Below are positions 16,735 to 24,871 of a stretch of DNA of 64,000 nucleotides, one piece after another. The stretch comes from Pseudooceanicola marinus (lineage in GTDB: Bacteria > Pseudomonadota > Alphaproteobacteria > Rhodobacterales > Rhodobacteraceae). Each line of letters begins with the position of its first letter. Position 1 is the stretch's first letter. The notes below the pieces were generated by a model. The model did not search any database. It saw only the letters and a program-made list of their open reading frames with translations, and was not told the origin of the DNA. Location of the stretch: the NCBI RefSeq assembly GCF_020177265.1, contig NZ_JAIVMC010000005.1, positions 62,001-126,000 on the forward strand, written 5' to 3'. Made by a program: the position numbers and the translations under genes.

Positions 16735-17732
16735 CGCGCCAGCCCGTCGATCTCCTCCAGCAGGGAGACATCGGCCGCGATGCCCGTCCTCGACAGCTCC
16801 GACCGGATCTGCTGACGGCGGCGACCGGGCAGGCGCGCGCCGTCCATCTCCTCGATCTCGCGGGCCATGTCGGCAAAGCGCGTGGTGGCATGAGGGCCGA
16901 AGACGGTGGCGTCGATGGCCAGGATGACCTGGCCCACCCCCATCGGGTCCCCTTCCACATCGAAGAAGGAATTGGCCTCATGGGCGTAAAGCGCGCCGGT
17001 CAGGCCTGCGGCCAGCATCTCCACCATGATCGCCAGCGCCGTGCCCTTGGCCTCGCCCATGGGCAGCATGGTGCCCTTCATCGCGGCATGGGCGTCGGTG
17101 GTGGGATTGCCATCGGCATCCAGCGCCCAGCCCTCGGGGATGTCCTCCCCCGTCTGGGTCGCGGCCATGATCTTGCCCTTGGCGACCTTCGACAGGGAAA
17201 TGTCGATGACCACCGGATCGCCGCCCGCGACAGGGGCGGCAAAGGCGATGGGATCGGTGCCGAACAGCGGCTTGCGCCCGCCCCAGGGGGCCATTGCGGC
17301 GGGGGCATTGGCCATGAAGATCGCCAGGAAGCCTTGCTGGGCCAGCCGCTCCACCGGCAGGCCGGCGACGCCGCAATGATGCGAATTGTGCAGCCCGGCC
17401 AGGGCGATGCCGTTCTCGCGCGCCATCTCGGGCAGCTGCTCCAGCGCCATGTCGAGGGCGGGATAGGCAAACCCGTCATGGGCATCGACCAGCAGGGCGC
17501 CGGGGCGCGTGCGCTGGCTGGTCGGCTGCACCCGGCCCTTCACCTTCCCCGTCAGGACATGGCGCGCATAGGTCGGCAGGCGGCGCAGCCCATGGCCGTA
17601 TTGCCCCGTCAGCTCCGCCCCTACCAGGGCCTCGGCCACCGGCACCGCATTGGCGGGATCCGTGCCGCAGCGGGTCAGGGTGTCGACGACGAGGGCATGG
17701 GCCTCGGCGGGGGTCAGGGTGCGGCTGGTCAT
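16731..17732 (-). CDS. Malate/L-lactate dehydrogenase-family oxidoreductase (Ldh2/YiaK type)
   Basis: 333-residue NAD(P)-dependent 2-oxoacid reductase of the Ldh2 family, which is unrelated to classical lactate dehydrogenases. Recognisable parts are GQYGHGLRRL at the N-terminus, the HNSHHCG catalytic histidine loop, and APWGG plus GTDPIAFA in the nucleotide-binding core. Members reduce malate, sulfolactate, ureidoglycolate or 2,3-diketogulonate, so the substrate is open. It overlaps the TauE/SafE gene end to end by 4 bp. Confidence 0.9.
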   Translation of the reverse strand: MTSRTLTPAEAHALVVDTLTRCGTDPANAVPVAEALVGAELTGQYGHGLRRLPTYARHVLTGKVKGRVQPTSQRTRPGALLVDAHDGFAYPALDMALEQLPEMARENGIALAGLHNSHHCGVAGLPVERLAQQGFLAIFMANAPAAMAPWGGRKPLFGTDPIAFAAPVAGGDPVVIDISLSKVAKGKIMAATQTGEDIPEGWALDADGNPTTDAHAAMKGTMLPMGEAKGTALAIMVEMLAAGLTGALYAHEANSFFDVEGDPMGVGQVILAIDATVFGPHATTRFADMAREIEEMDGARLPGRRRQQIRSELSRTGIAADVSLLEEIDGLAR

Positions 17733-17982
17733 GGGAGAGGTCCGATCTGGAAACGTGGCGCCAATGGATCGCCTCGGCGCGGGACAGTCAAGCCGATGCC
17801 CTCTGCCGCTTTGGCGCCCGGACCGGGCGATGCCTCCGGCGGGGAGAATTTTGGCACAGAGAAACGCATCGGGCTGACCCTCGAAAGCCCCCGGGGCGCC
17901 GCCGAGGTTTTGCTGTGCCCCACCCCTCTCTATGTGTTGGCCAGTAGTATCCCGAGAGGAGTCGCGCCCCGCGTGACGGGCC

Positions 17983-19176
17983 TTACGCGGGCCCGAGCAG
18001 CTTCTCCGCGATCAGGTCCCCGATCGGCAGGGCCGAGGTCGCCGCCGGGCTGGGGGCATTGCAGACATGCAGCATCCGGGGCGTATCGAGGAAAACGAAA
18101 TCCTGGCTCATGCTGCCGTCCTTCAGGATCGCCTGGGCGCGGATGCCGCAGGGTTCCGGGGTCAGGTCAGACAGCTCCAGCGCCGGGCAGTAGCGGCGGC
18201 AGGTATCCAGGTAGCGGCGGCGGAAGACCGAATTACCGATCTCGGTCAGGCCCGGGCCGACATATTGCAGGATGGACTTCCAGAAGCCCGGGAAACTCAG
18301 CATCTGGGCCGCATCGCGGGGGCTCACCGACCACTTGGGATAGCCCTCGCGCGCGAAACCCAGCATGGCGTTCGGCCCCACGGTGACATAACCGTCGATC
18401 ATCGGCGTCAGGTGGGTGCCCAGGAAGGGCAGCCCGGGTTCCGGCACCGGGTAGATCATCGCGTGCACCACGTCGTTGAGGCGCGGCGCCAGGCGATAGT
18501 ATTCGCCGCGGAAGGGCACGATCTGCAGCCCCGGGTCGATCCCCGCCATGCGCGCCACCCGGTCCGACTGCAACCCGGCACAGGCCACCAGGCGACGGGC
18601 GGTGATGACCTCGCCGCCGGTGTCGACGGTCACCTGATCGCCCGCCTCGGTGATCGCGCGCGGCGCGGTCTCGAACCGGATCTCGGCGCCCTGGGCCTCG
18701 ATCTCCGCCAGGATCACCTGCATGACCTTCGTGTAATCCACGATGGCCGCCTCGGGCACGTGGATGGCCTTCAGACCGGTCACATTGGGTTCACGCGCGG
18801 CGATCTCGGCCCCGTCGATCAGCTCCGCCCGGATGCCGTTTTCGCCGGCCCGGTCGTACAGCGCGTCGAGGCGGGGGATCTCCTCCTGCCGCGTGGCGAC
18901 GATCAGCTTGCCGCGATCCTCGTACGGCACCCCATGCTGCTGGCACAGTTCCTTGGTGCGCGCCGCCCCCTCGCGGCAGAGCCGCGCCTTGAAGGAGCCC
19001 GGCGCGTAGTAGATGCCGGAATGAATCACGCCGGAATTGCGCCCGGTCTGGTGGCGACCCAGCTCCGGCTCCTTTTCCAGCACCACCAGCGAGGCGCCGG
19101 GGGTCCGGGCCAGCAGCGCCCGCGCCGTCGCCAGCCCGACGATGCCGCCGCCGATGATGCAATAGTCGAAGATCAT
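17983..19176 (-). CDS. lhgO: L-2-Hydroxyglutarate oxidase/dehydrogenase (LhgO)
   Basis: 397-residue FAD enzyme of the DAO family. The N-terminal GGGIVGLATARAL binds FAD, and GRNSGVIHSGIYY and YVTVGPNAMLGFAREGY match LhgO. It oxidises L-2-hydroxyglutarate to 2-oxoglutarate and passes electrons to the quinone pool. The start at 19176 follows GGAGGGG; a longer in-frame ORF adds 27 non-homologous residues. E. coli LhgO is about 422 residues. It is divergent from a CaiB-type CoA transferase, a pairing that would suit a C5-dicarboxylate (glutarate) route. Confidence 0.9.
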   Translation of the reverse strand: MIFDYCIIGGGIVGLATARALLARTPGASLVVLEKEPELGRHQTGRNSGVIHSGIYYAPGSFKARLCREGAARTKELCQQHGVPYEDRGKLIVATRQEEIPRLDALYDRAGENGIRAELIDGAEIAAREPNVTGLKAIHVPEAAIVDYTKVMQVILAEIEAQGAEIRFETAPRAITEAGDQVTVDTGGEVITARRLVACAGLQSDRVARMAGIDPGLQIVPFRGEYYRLAPRLNDVVHAMIYPVPEPGLPFLGTHLTPMIDGYVTVGPNAMLGFAREGYPKWSVSPRDAAQMLSFPGFWKSILQYVGPGLTEIGNSVFRRRYLDTCRRYCPALELSDLTPEPCGIRAQAILKDGSMSQDFVFLDTPRMLHVCNAPSPAATSALPIGDLIAEKLLGPA

Positions 19177-19339
19177 GTGCTGCCCCTCCACGGTCCACGC
19201 CCTCCGGGGGCGGTTCGGCCCGATGATGGCATCTGACCCGCCGAAGCGCCAGAGCACCCGGCTTATGCGCCGGACGCATCATGCCATGACCAGAACTCGT
19301 TTCATCTCGGGGGCTTCGGCCGCTAGGTAGGGGGCAGGC

Positions 19340-20512
19340 ATGACGAGAGGGAATGACATGACATCGGGAACGGGTGACGCGCCCCTGAAGGGGCTGAAGG
19401 TCGTGGAACTGGCGCGGATCCTCGCCGGGCCCTGGATCGGCCAGACCCTGGCCGACCTGGGCGCCGAGGTCATCAAGGTGGAGGCGCCCGAGGGCGACGA
19501 TACCCGTCGCTGGGGCCCGCCCTTCATCACCCGCCCCGATGGCCGCGGCGGCGAGGAAACCGTGGCCGCCTATTTCCACGCCGCCAACCGGGGCAAGACC
19601 TCGATCACCTGCGATTTCGGCGACCCGGCGCAGCTGGAGAAACTGAAGGCGCTGATCGCCGAGGCGGACGTGGTGCTGGAGAACTTCAAGGTCGGCGGGC
19701 TGGCCAAGTTCGGGCTGGATTACGACAGCCTGAAGGATGCCAACCCGGGGCTGGTCTATGCCTCCGTCACCGGCTTCGGGCAGGACGGGCCGCGCGCCAA
19801 GCAGCCGGGCTATGATTTCCTGATCCAGGGCATGTGCGGGATCATGGACCTGACCGGCGACCCGGCGGGCGAGCCGCAGAAGATCGGCGTGGCCTGGATC
19901 GACATCTTCACCGGGCTTTACGGTGTGATCGGCGTGCAGGCGGCGCTGGCCGAACGGGCGCGCTCGGGCAAGGGGCAGCACGTCGACCTCAGCCTGCTGG
20001 ACGCGGGCGTGGGCGTTCTGGCCAATCAGGCGATGAACTTCCTGCTGGGCGGCCAGGTGCCGCACCGGCTGGGTAATGCGCATCCGTCGATCGTGCCCTA
20101 CCAGGTGTTTCCGGCCGCCGACGGCCATTTCATCGTCGCCTGTGGCAACGACCGGCAGTTCCGCGCGCTTTGCGGCATCCTCGGGCTGGAGCTGGCGGAT
20201 GATCCCGACTTCGCCACCAACGCCGCCCGCGTCGGCAACCGCGACCGGCTGGCCGAGCTGATTTCCGACAAGACCCGCCTGCGCCCCAAGGCCGAGCTGA
20301 TCGCGGCGATGGAGGCCGGCGGCGTGCCCGGCGGGCCGATCAACACGGTGGAGGAGGCCCTGGCAGACCGCCAGATCGTTGCCCGCGGCATGCAAATCGC
20401 CCCCGAGGGCCTGGCCGGACTGCGCACGCCGGTACAATTCTCCCGCTCCGACCTGGCGGTGGACAAGGCCGCGCCGGCGCTTGGCGACGGAGAATGGCGA
20501 TTCTCTTCCTGA
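19340..20512 (+). CDS. CaiB/BaiF-family CoA transferase
   Basis: 390-residue family III CoA transferase. Typical segments are GLKVVELARILAGPWIGQTLADLGAEVIKVE, NRGKTSI and the catalytic aspartate in GYDFLIQGMCGIMDLTG. These enzymes move CoA between carboxylic acids, for example succinyl-CoA to glutarate. It faces lhgO across 163 bp, consistent with glutarate or hydroxyglutarate metabolism; this is inferred. ATG 19358 is an alternative start. A TGTATACA palindrome begins 3 bp after the stop. Confidence 0.9.
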   Translation: MTRGNDMTSGTGDAPLKGLKVVELARILAGPWIGQTLADLGAEVIKVEAPEGDDTRRWGPPFITRPDGRGGEETVAAYFHAANRGKTSITCDFGDPAQLEKLKALIAEADVVLENFKVGGLAKFGLDYDSLKDANPGLVYASVTGFGQDGPRAKQPGYDFLIQGMCGIMDLTGDPAGEPQKIGVAWIDIFTGLYGVIGVQAALAERARSGKGQHVDLSLLDAGVGVLANQAMNFLLGGQVPHRLGNAHPSIVPYQVFPAADGHFIVACGNDRQFRALCGILGLELADDPDFATNAARVGNRDRLAELISDKTRLRPKAELIAAMEAGGVPGGPINTVEEALADRQIVARGMQIAPEGLAGLRTPVQFSRSDLAVDKAAPALGDGEWRFSS

Positions 20513-20514
20513 TT

Positions 20515-20522
20515 TGTATACA
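20515..20522. promoter_or_regulatory. GntR-type operator, distal upstream site of folD-purU
   Basis: TGTATACA core directly after the CoA transferase gene and about 490 bp before folD. It has the same core as the three sites around gntR and the O-demethylase gene. A second copy lies 163 bp downstream. Confidence 0.6.
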
Positions 20523-20677
20523 TTAATACCCTGACGGCGGGCCGCTCTGGCGCGCACCGAACGGCGGCCAGAAGCCCCGACTGGGCCCATGGTGGAGAAA
20601 ATTCACTATAGGAACGGGATTTCCGCCACCACCGGCGGCTTTCCCAACAAAACGCGTGACCTCCCCCCGCGATGCAA

Positions 20678-20685
20678 TGTATACA
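20678..20685. promoter_or_regulatory. GntR-type operator, proximal upstream site of folD-purU
   Basis: TGTATACA core 327 bp before folD. Its TATACA with GTGACC 18 bp upstream could form a promoter. A transcript from it would begin near 20692, before the possible leader ORF. It links folD-purU to the same regulator as the O-demethylase. Confidence 0.6.
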
Positions 20686-20737
20686 CCGCATCAGAGGAGA
20701 TCACCGACGCCCCCGGGCGCGGTGGAATGGAGGAAGC

Positions 20738-21031
20738 ATGTCGATCCAGAGGCGACAGACCGCGGTGCAGGGCACCTGCGGCCCGGCGACACACGCCCTG
20801 ACGGCCCCGCGCCCCGGCGCAGGCGGCCCGTCCGCTTTCGGAACGCCGCGTTCCCGAAAGGAAACCAACCGCCCCATTTCGCCGCCTTTTTGCACGGAAG
20901 TGTCGCGCCCGGCCCTGCGCGCGGCTGTTTTCCCGGCAGAAGTTCCGGTACGGCGAGGACCGACCCAAACCGCCCGCCCGACGCGCCGCGGAACCCAAGG
21001 AGCCCGAACGGATGTCTGCGAAAATCATTGA
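20738..21031 (+). CDS. Possible small ORF or leader peptide overlapping the folD start
   Basis: 97-codon frame with GGAATGGAGGAAGC just before its ATG, one of the better ribosome binding sites in the area. It ends 20 bp inside folD in another frame. The peptide is rich in Arg, Pro, Thr and Gly and has no recognisable domain, so it may be non-coding. If translated, it could couple or regulate folD translation. A relic of a lost gene is another possibility. Confidence 0.25.
   Translation: MSIQRRQTAVQGTCGPATHALTAPRPGAGGPSAFGTPRSRKETNRPISPPFCTEVSRPALRAAVFPAEVPVRRGPTQTARPTRRGTQGARTDVCENH
20835..20860 (+). other. Hairpin in the folD leader
   Basis: CTTTCGG-AACGC pairs with GCGTT-CCGAAAG across a single-base loop with one bulged C; the innermost pairs would open to form a usable loop. 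About 150 bp before folD. No U-tract follows, so it is not a standard terminator. Confidence 0.45.
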
Positions 21032-21914
21032 TGGCAAGGCCTTCGCCGCCGATGTGCGTGCCCGCGTGGCCGAGCAAGTCGCCACGCTGAAAGCCGATCA
21101 CGGTATCACCCCCGGTCTGGCCGTCGTGCTGGTCGGCGAAGACCCCGCGTCTCAGGTCTATGTCCGCAACAAGGGCAAGCAGACCATCGAGGCCGGCATG
21201 AACTCCTACGAGCACAAGCTGGAGGATACCACGCCCGAGGCCGATCTGCTGGCCCTGGTCGAGAAACTGAACGCCGATCCCGCGGTGCATGGCATCCTGG
21301 TGCAGCTGCCGCTGCCGGACCACATCGACGAGGCCAAGGTGCTGGCCACCATCGACCCCGCCAAGGACGTCGACGGCTTCCACATCTCCAACGTCGGCCT
21401 GCTGGCGACGGGCCAGAAGGCGCTGGTGCCCTGCACGCCGCTTGGCTGCCTGATGATGCTGCGCGACCACCACGGCAGCCTGTCGGGGCTGAACGCCGTG
21501 GTCGTGGGCCGCTCGAACATCGTGGGCAAGCCGATGGCGCAACTGCTGCTGCGTGACAGCTGCACCGTGACCATCGCCCACTCGCGCACCAAGGATCTGG
21601 CCGAGGTCTGCCGCCGCGCCGACATCCTGGTCGCCGCCGTGGGCCGCCCGCAGATGCTGAGCGCAGAGCACGTGAAGCCCGGCGCCACCGTGATCGACGT
21701 GGGCATCAACCGCATTCCCGCCCCGGAAAAGGGCGAGGGCAAGACGCGCCTGGTGGGTGACGTGGATTTCGACAGCGCGGCCGAGGTGGCAGGCGCGATC
21801 ACCCCCGTGCCCGGCGGCGTCGGCCCGATGACCATCGCCTGCCTGCTGGCCAATACCCTGACCGCCTGCTGCCGCGCAGCCGGCCTGCCTGAACCCGAGG
21901 GCCTGACCGCCTGA
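21012..21914 (+). CDS. folD: Methylene-THF dehydrogenase / methenyl-THF cyclohydrolase (FolD)
   Basis: 300-residue bifunctional enzyme that interconverts 5,10-methylene-THF and 10-formyl-THF with NADP. The catalytic Tyr50 and Lys54 are in YVRNK, the cofactor site in [16 protein letters not shown], and the signature [10 protein letters not shown] near the C-terminus. Normal length. It is followed 24 bp later by purU, and together they oxidise C1 units on folate and free the THF. The cluster also has a THF-dependent demethylase and sarcosine oxidase, both sources of folate-bound C1. Confidence 0.97.
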   Translation: MSAKIIDGKAFAADVRARVAEQVATLKADHGITPGLAVVLVGEDPASQVYVRNKGKQTIEAGMNSYEHKLEDTTPEADLLALVEKLNADPAVHGILVQLPLPDHIDEAKVLATIDPAKDVDGFHISNVGLLATGQKALVPCTPLGCLMMLRDHHGSLSGLNAVVVGRSNIVGKPMAQLLLRDSCTVTIAHSRTKDLAEVCRRADILVAAVGRPQMLSAEHVKPGATVIDVGINRIPAPEKGEGKTRLVGDVDFDSAAEVAGAITPVPGGVGPMTIACLLANTLTACCRAAGLPEPEGLTA

Positions 21915-21938
21915 CCTTTTGACCCCAAGGACCATACC

Positions 21939-22823
21939 ATGAGCGAATATACCCTCACCGTGACCTGCCAGACGCAGCGCGGCATCGTCGCCCAGATCTC
22001 GGGCTACCTGGCCGAGAAGGGCTGCAACATCACCGACCTGGCGCAGTTCGACGACACCGAGACCGGCATGTTCTTCAGCCGCGTCACCTTCGTCAGCGAG
22101 GAAGGCACGGGCATCGACGAGCTGCGCGAGGGCTTCGGTCCGATCGGGGCCGAGTTCGACATGACGTGGAAATTCCACGATCCGTCCGAGCGGATGAAGG
22201 TCATCATCATGGTGTCGCGTTTCGGGCACTGCCTGAACGACCTGCTGTACCGCGTGCGCATCGGCGCCCTGCCGATCGACATCGTGGCGGTGATCTCCAA
22301 CCACATGGATTACCAGAAGGTCGTGGTGAACCAGGACATCCCCTTCCACTGCATCAAGGTGACGAAGGAGAACAAGCCGCAGGCCGAGGCCGCCATCATG
22401 GACGTGGTGCGCGAAACCGGGGCCGAGCTGATCGTGCTGGCGCGCTATATGCAGATCCTGTCGGATGAGATGTGCCAGAAGATGTCGGGGCGGATCATCA
22501 ACATCCACCACTCGTTCCTGCCCAGCTTCAAGGGGGCCAACCCCTACAAGCAGGCCTATGAGCGTGGGGTGAAACTGATCGGCGCGACCTCTCACTACGT
22601 GACGGCCGATCTGGACGAGGGTCCGATCATCGAGCAGGACACGGTGCGCATCACCCATGCGCAGTCGCCGTCGGACTACGTGTCCCTGGGCCGCGACGTG
22701 GAAAGCCAGGTGCTGGCCCGTGCGATCCACGCGCATATCCACCACCGCGTCTTCCTGAACGGCAACAAGACCGTGGTCTTCCCGGCCTCTCCGGGCAGCT
22801 ACGCCTCCGAGCGCATGGGCTGA
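21939..22823 (+). CDS. purU: Formyltetrahydrofolate deformylase (PurU)
   Basis: 294-residue enzyme that hydrolyses 10-formyl-THF to formate and THF. An N-terminal ACT domain (residues about 5-80, TVTCQTQRGIVAQISGYL) is followed by a formyltransferase fold with the conserved INIHHSFLPSFKGANPY and the HYVTADLDEGPIIEQ segment. It is co-directional with folD. In this setting it regenerates free THF when much C1 enters the pool. A terminator lies 43 bp after the stop. Confidence 0.97.
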   Translation: MSEYTLTVTCQTQRGIVAQISGYLAEKGCNITDLAQFDDTETGMFFSRVTFVSEEGTGIDELREGFGPIGAEFDMTWKFHDPSERMKVIIMVSRFGHCLNDLLYRVRIGALPIDIVAVISNHMDYQKVVVNQDIPFHCIKVTKENKPQAEAAIMDVVRETGAELIVLARYMQILSDEMCQKMSGRIINIHHSFLPSFKGANPYKQAYERGVKLIGATSHYVTADLDEGPIIEQDTVRITHAQSPSDYVSLGRDVESQVLARAIHAHIHHRVFLNGNKTVVFPASPGSYASERMG

Positions 22824-22866
22824 TCGCCTGCGGTGATCAAGACGGCGCCTTGGGCCCGAAAGCAGA

Positions 22867-22891
22867 GGGCGGGGAATTTCCCCGCCCTTTT
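22867..22891 (+). terminator. Intrinsic terminator of folD-purU
   Basis: 8-bp GC stem (GGGCGGGG with CCCCGCCC) and an AATTT loop, followed by TTTTCATTT. This is a clear Rho-independent terminator on the plus strand. Confidence 0.85.
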
Positions 22892-23171
22892 CATTTACAC
22901 GCATGTCGTCGCGTCGACATCCGAGAGGGACGCACTAGGCCAGAGGGCCGCGCCCGACCCTGGGTGGGCGCCTCGATTCCCTTCCGCTACGGATGCACCC
23001 CAAAGCCCCTTCGTCGGTGCCGCTTTCCACGACAATCGCCATGCGCCCTCCCGGGGGGAGGGTCGGGCGCGGCCCGGGCTTGCAGCCCGTGCCAGGGCCC
23101 CGCATCGCGTGCCCATCTTTTCACCGGCGCCCCGTCATGCTCTCTTGTCCCTCACCAACGGAGAGCCCAAC
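22892..23171 (+). other. 280-bp gap between the purU terminator and the XRE-cupin gene
   Basis: No gene is supported here. An in-frame extension of the regulator upstream reads as low-complexity Pro/Arg/Ser sequence and is rejected. No palindrome stands out. It presumably holds the promoter of the regulator. Confidence 0.5.
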
Positions 23172-23819
23172 GTGACCGACACCCCCGACGAACCGGCCAA
23201 GCTGCGCCAGAACCCCCATGCCCTGCGCGAAACCCGCGAGAAGAACCTGGAGGTCGCCATCGGCCGCCAGGTCCGCGAGCTGCGCAAGCGGCAGCGGATG
23301 ACCGGCAGCGACCTGGCCCAGGCGGCGGGCGTCTCGGTCGGCATGCTGTCGAAGATCGAGAACGGGGTGATCTCTCCCTCCCTCTCGACCATCCAGACCC
23401 TGGCCCACGCCCTGCGCGTGCCGCTGGTGCAGCTTTTCTCCGGCTACGAGGAGGCCCGTGGCTGCGTCCATACCAAGGCGGGCGAGGGTGCCGAGGTCGA
23501 CCGCGAAGGCACCCGCGCCGGGCATCAGTACAACCTGCTGGGCCATATCGGATCGAACAACTCGGGCGTTGTGGTCGAACCCTACCTCATCACGCTGAAC
23601 AACGAGAGCGACCGCTTTCCCGTCTTTCAGCACGAAGGGATCGAGATGCTCTACATGCTGGACGGCCTGCTGGATTACCGCCACGGCGACACCATGTACC
23701 GGCTGGAGCCGGGCGATACGCTCCTGTTCGACTCGGATGCGCCGCATGGGCCGGAGGGGATGCTGGAATTCCCCATCCGCTACCTGTCGATCATCACCTA
23801 CCCGCAGCAGCAGAAGTGA
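23172..23819 (+). CDS. XRE-family regulator with C-terminal cupin domain
   Basis: 215-residue regulator: HTH at about residues 30-90 (GSDLAQAAGVSVGMLSKIENG) and a cupin at about 135-210 (HEGIEMLYMLDGLLDYRHGD, then LEPGDTLLFDSDAPHGPE). The start is a GTG at 23172 with GGAGAG upstream. Relatives control small-molecule catabolism, with the cupin sensing the ligand. It sits just before glxBCD-gmaS, and two inverted repeats in the gap are candidate operators. The ligand may be a methylated amine or amide, inferred from the neighbours. Confidence 0.9.
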   Translation: MTDTPDEPAKLRQNPHALRETREKNLEVAIGRQVRELRKRQRMTGSDLAQAAGVSVGMLSKIENGVISPSLSTIQTLAHALRVPLVQLFSGYEEARGCVHTKAGEGAEVDREGTRAGHQYNLLGHIGSNNSGVVVEPYLITLNNESDRFPVFQHEGIEMLYMLDGLLDYRHGDTMYRLEPGDTLLFDSDAPHGPEGMLEFPIRYLSIITYPQQQK

Positions 23820-23876
23820 TCCTGCCCGGATTCTAGGCACCGCGACGCGCGCCCTGCACGCGCGACCGCGACATTT

Positions 23877-23889
23877 TCCCCTAAGGGGA
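23877..23889. promoter_or_regulatory. Inverted repeat upstream of glxB (1)
   Basis: TCCCCT and AGGGGA around one A, 95 bp before glxB. Directly followed by a second inverted repeat. Possible operator, or a weak terminator for the upstream regulator gene because an AT-rich stretch follows. Confidence 0.4.
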
Positions 23890-23890
23890 T

Positions 23891-23912
23891 TTATTTTCTT
23901 TACAGGAAATAA
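23891..23912. promoter_or_regulatory. Inverted repeat upstream of glxB (2), candidate XRE-cupin operator
   Basis: TTATTTTC and GGAAATAA flank a 6-base spacer with one mismatch, in an AT-rich island 72 bp before glxB. Size and place suit a dimeric XRE regulator encoded immediately upstream. Confidence 0.5.
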
Positions 23913-23983
23913 CCTCTCCTCCTAGGAAAGGCATGACGGGGCCTGGCCTGACGCCGGTGCCCCCATGCTGATGGAGTGAGAAG

Positions 23984-24868
23984 ATGTGTGGCATCGTTGG
24001 CCTCTTCCTGAAGAAGGATGAGCTGCGCCCGCGCCTGGGCGACATGCTGACCGATATGCTGATCACCATGACCGACCGCGGCCCGGACAGCGCCGGGATC
24101 GCGATCTATGGGGATGCAGCCGACGGTCTGAAATTCACCGTGCAATCGGATGACCCCGCCGCCTTCGACGGGTTGGCCGAGGCGCTGGAAACCACCCTGG
24201 GCGTGACCATCCCGGTGACGCTGAAGGACACCCACGCCGTGCTGCTGGTGCCCGCCGAGAAAGAGGCCGCCGCCATCGAGGCGCTGGAGGCCCGGGGCCT
24301 GCGCATCATGGGCATCGGCGAGGCGATGGAGATCTTCAAGGAAGTCGGCCTGCCCAAGGACGTGGCCGCCCGCTTCGGCCTGCGCGAGATGGGCGGCAGC
24401 CACGGCATCGGCCACACCCGCATGGCGACCGAGTCCGCCGTGACCACGCTGGGCGCCCACCCCTTCTCCACCGCCGAGGACCAGTGCCTCGTGCACAACG
24501 GCAGCCTGTCGAACCACAACGACATGCGCCGCAAGCTGGCCAAGAAGGGCGTCTTCACCAAGACCGAGAACGACACCGAGGTGGGCGCGGCCTACATCAG
24601 TTCCCGCATCGCCGAGGGCGCGACCCTGGGCGAGGCGCTGGAAGGCACGCTGAAGGATCTCGACGGGTTCTTCACCTTCGTCACCGGCACCAAGACCGGT
24701 TTCGGTGTGGTGCGCGACCCCATCGCCTGCAAGCCCGCCGTCATGGCCGAGACCGACGACTACGTCGCCTTCGCCTCCGAATACCGCGCCTTCGCCGACC
24801 TGCCGGGCATCGACACCGCCCGCGTCTGGGAACCCGAACCCGCCACCGTCTACTTCTGGGAGCGTTGA
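23984..24868 (+). CDS. glxB: Class II glutamine amidotransferase, GlxB / N-methylglutamate synthase subunit A (MgsA)
   Basis: 294-residue Ntn-type amidotransferase. Cys2 (MCGIVGLF) becomes the N-terminal nucleophile after Met removal. GHTRMATES and HNGSLSNH are also typical. With GlxC and GlxD it resembles a glutamate synthase split into three genes. In methylotrophs and roseobacters the three form N-methylglutamate synthase, which makes N-methylglutamate from methylamine and glutamate. It is followed closely by glxC. Which reaction occurs here is inferred from the gmaS gene downstream. Confidence 0.92.
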   Translation: MCGIVGLFLKKDELRPRLGDMLTDMLITMTDRGPDSAGIAIYGDAADGLKFTVQSDDPAAFDGLAEALETTLGVTIPVTLKDTHAVLLVPAEKEAAAIEALEARGLRIMGIGEAMEIFKEVGLPKDVAARFGLREMGGSHGIGHTRMATESAVTTLGAHPFSTAEDQCLVHNGSLSNHNDMRRKLAKKGVFTKTENDTEVGAAYISSRIAEGATLGEALEGTLKDLDGFFTFVTGTKTGFGVVRDPIACKPAVMAETDDYVAFASEYRAFADLPGIDTARVWEPEPATVYFWER

Positions 24869-24871
24869 GCC

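Larger units (their letters stand above)
20523..21011 (+). other. 489-bp region upstream of folD with operator, hairpin and a possible leader ORF
   Basis: No protein family is recognised here. The stretch contains a TGTATACA site (20678-20685), a small ORF with a good ribosome binding site (20738-21031) and a 12-bp hairpin (20835-20860). That is long for the gap between a CoA transferase and folD. A structured 5' leader is possible. I compared it by eye with SAM, SAH, glycine and THF riboswitch cores and saw no match. Confidence 0.5.

Noticed and set aside
17837-17860. Sigma-54-like promoter (TGGCAC followed by a GC-type element)
   Set aside because: The spacing between GG and GC does not fit the -24/-12 pattern and no gene starts at the right distance.
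20523-21011. THF, SAM, SAH or glycine riboswitch before folD
   Set aside because: I looked for the conserved cores and found none. The region remains a possible unknown leader, not a known riboswitch.
20691-22904. 737-codon open frame on the minus strand
   Set aside because: Antisense to folD and purU, which have unmistakable motifs.
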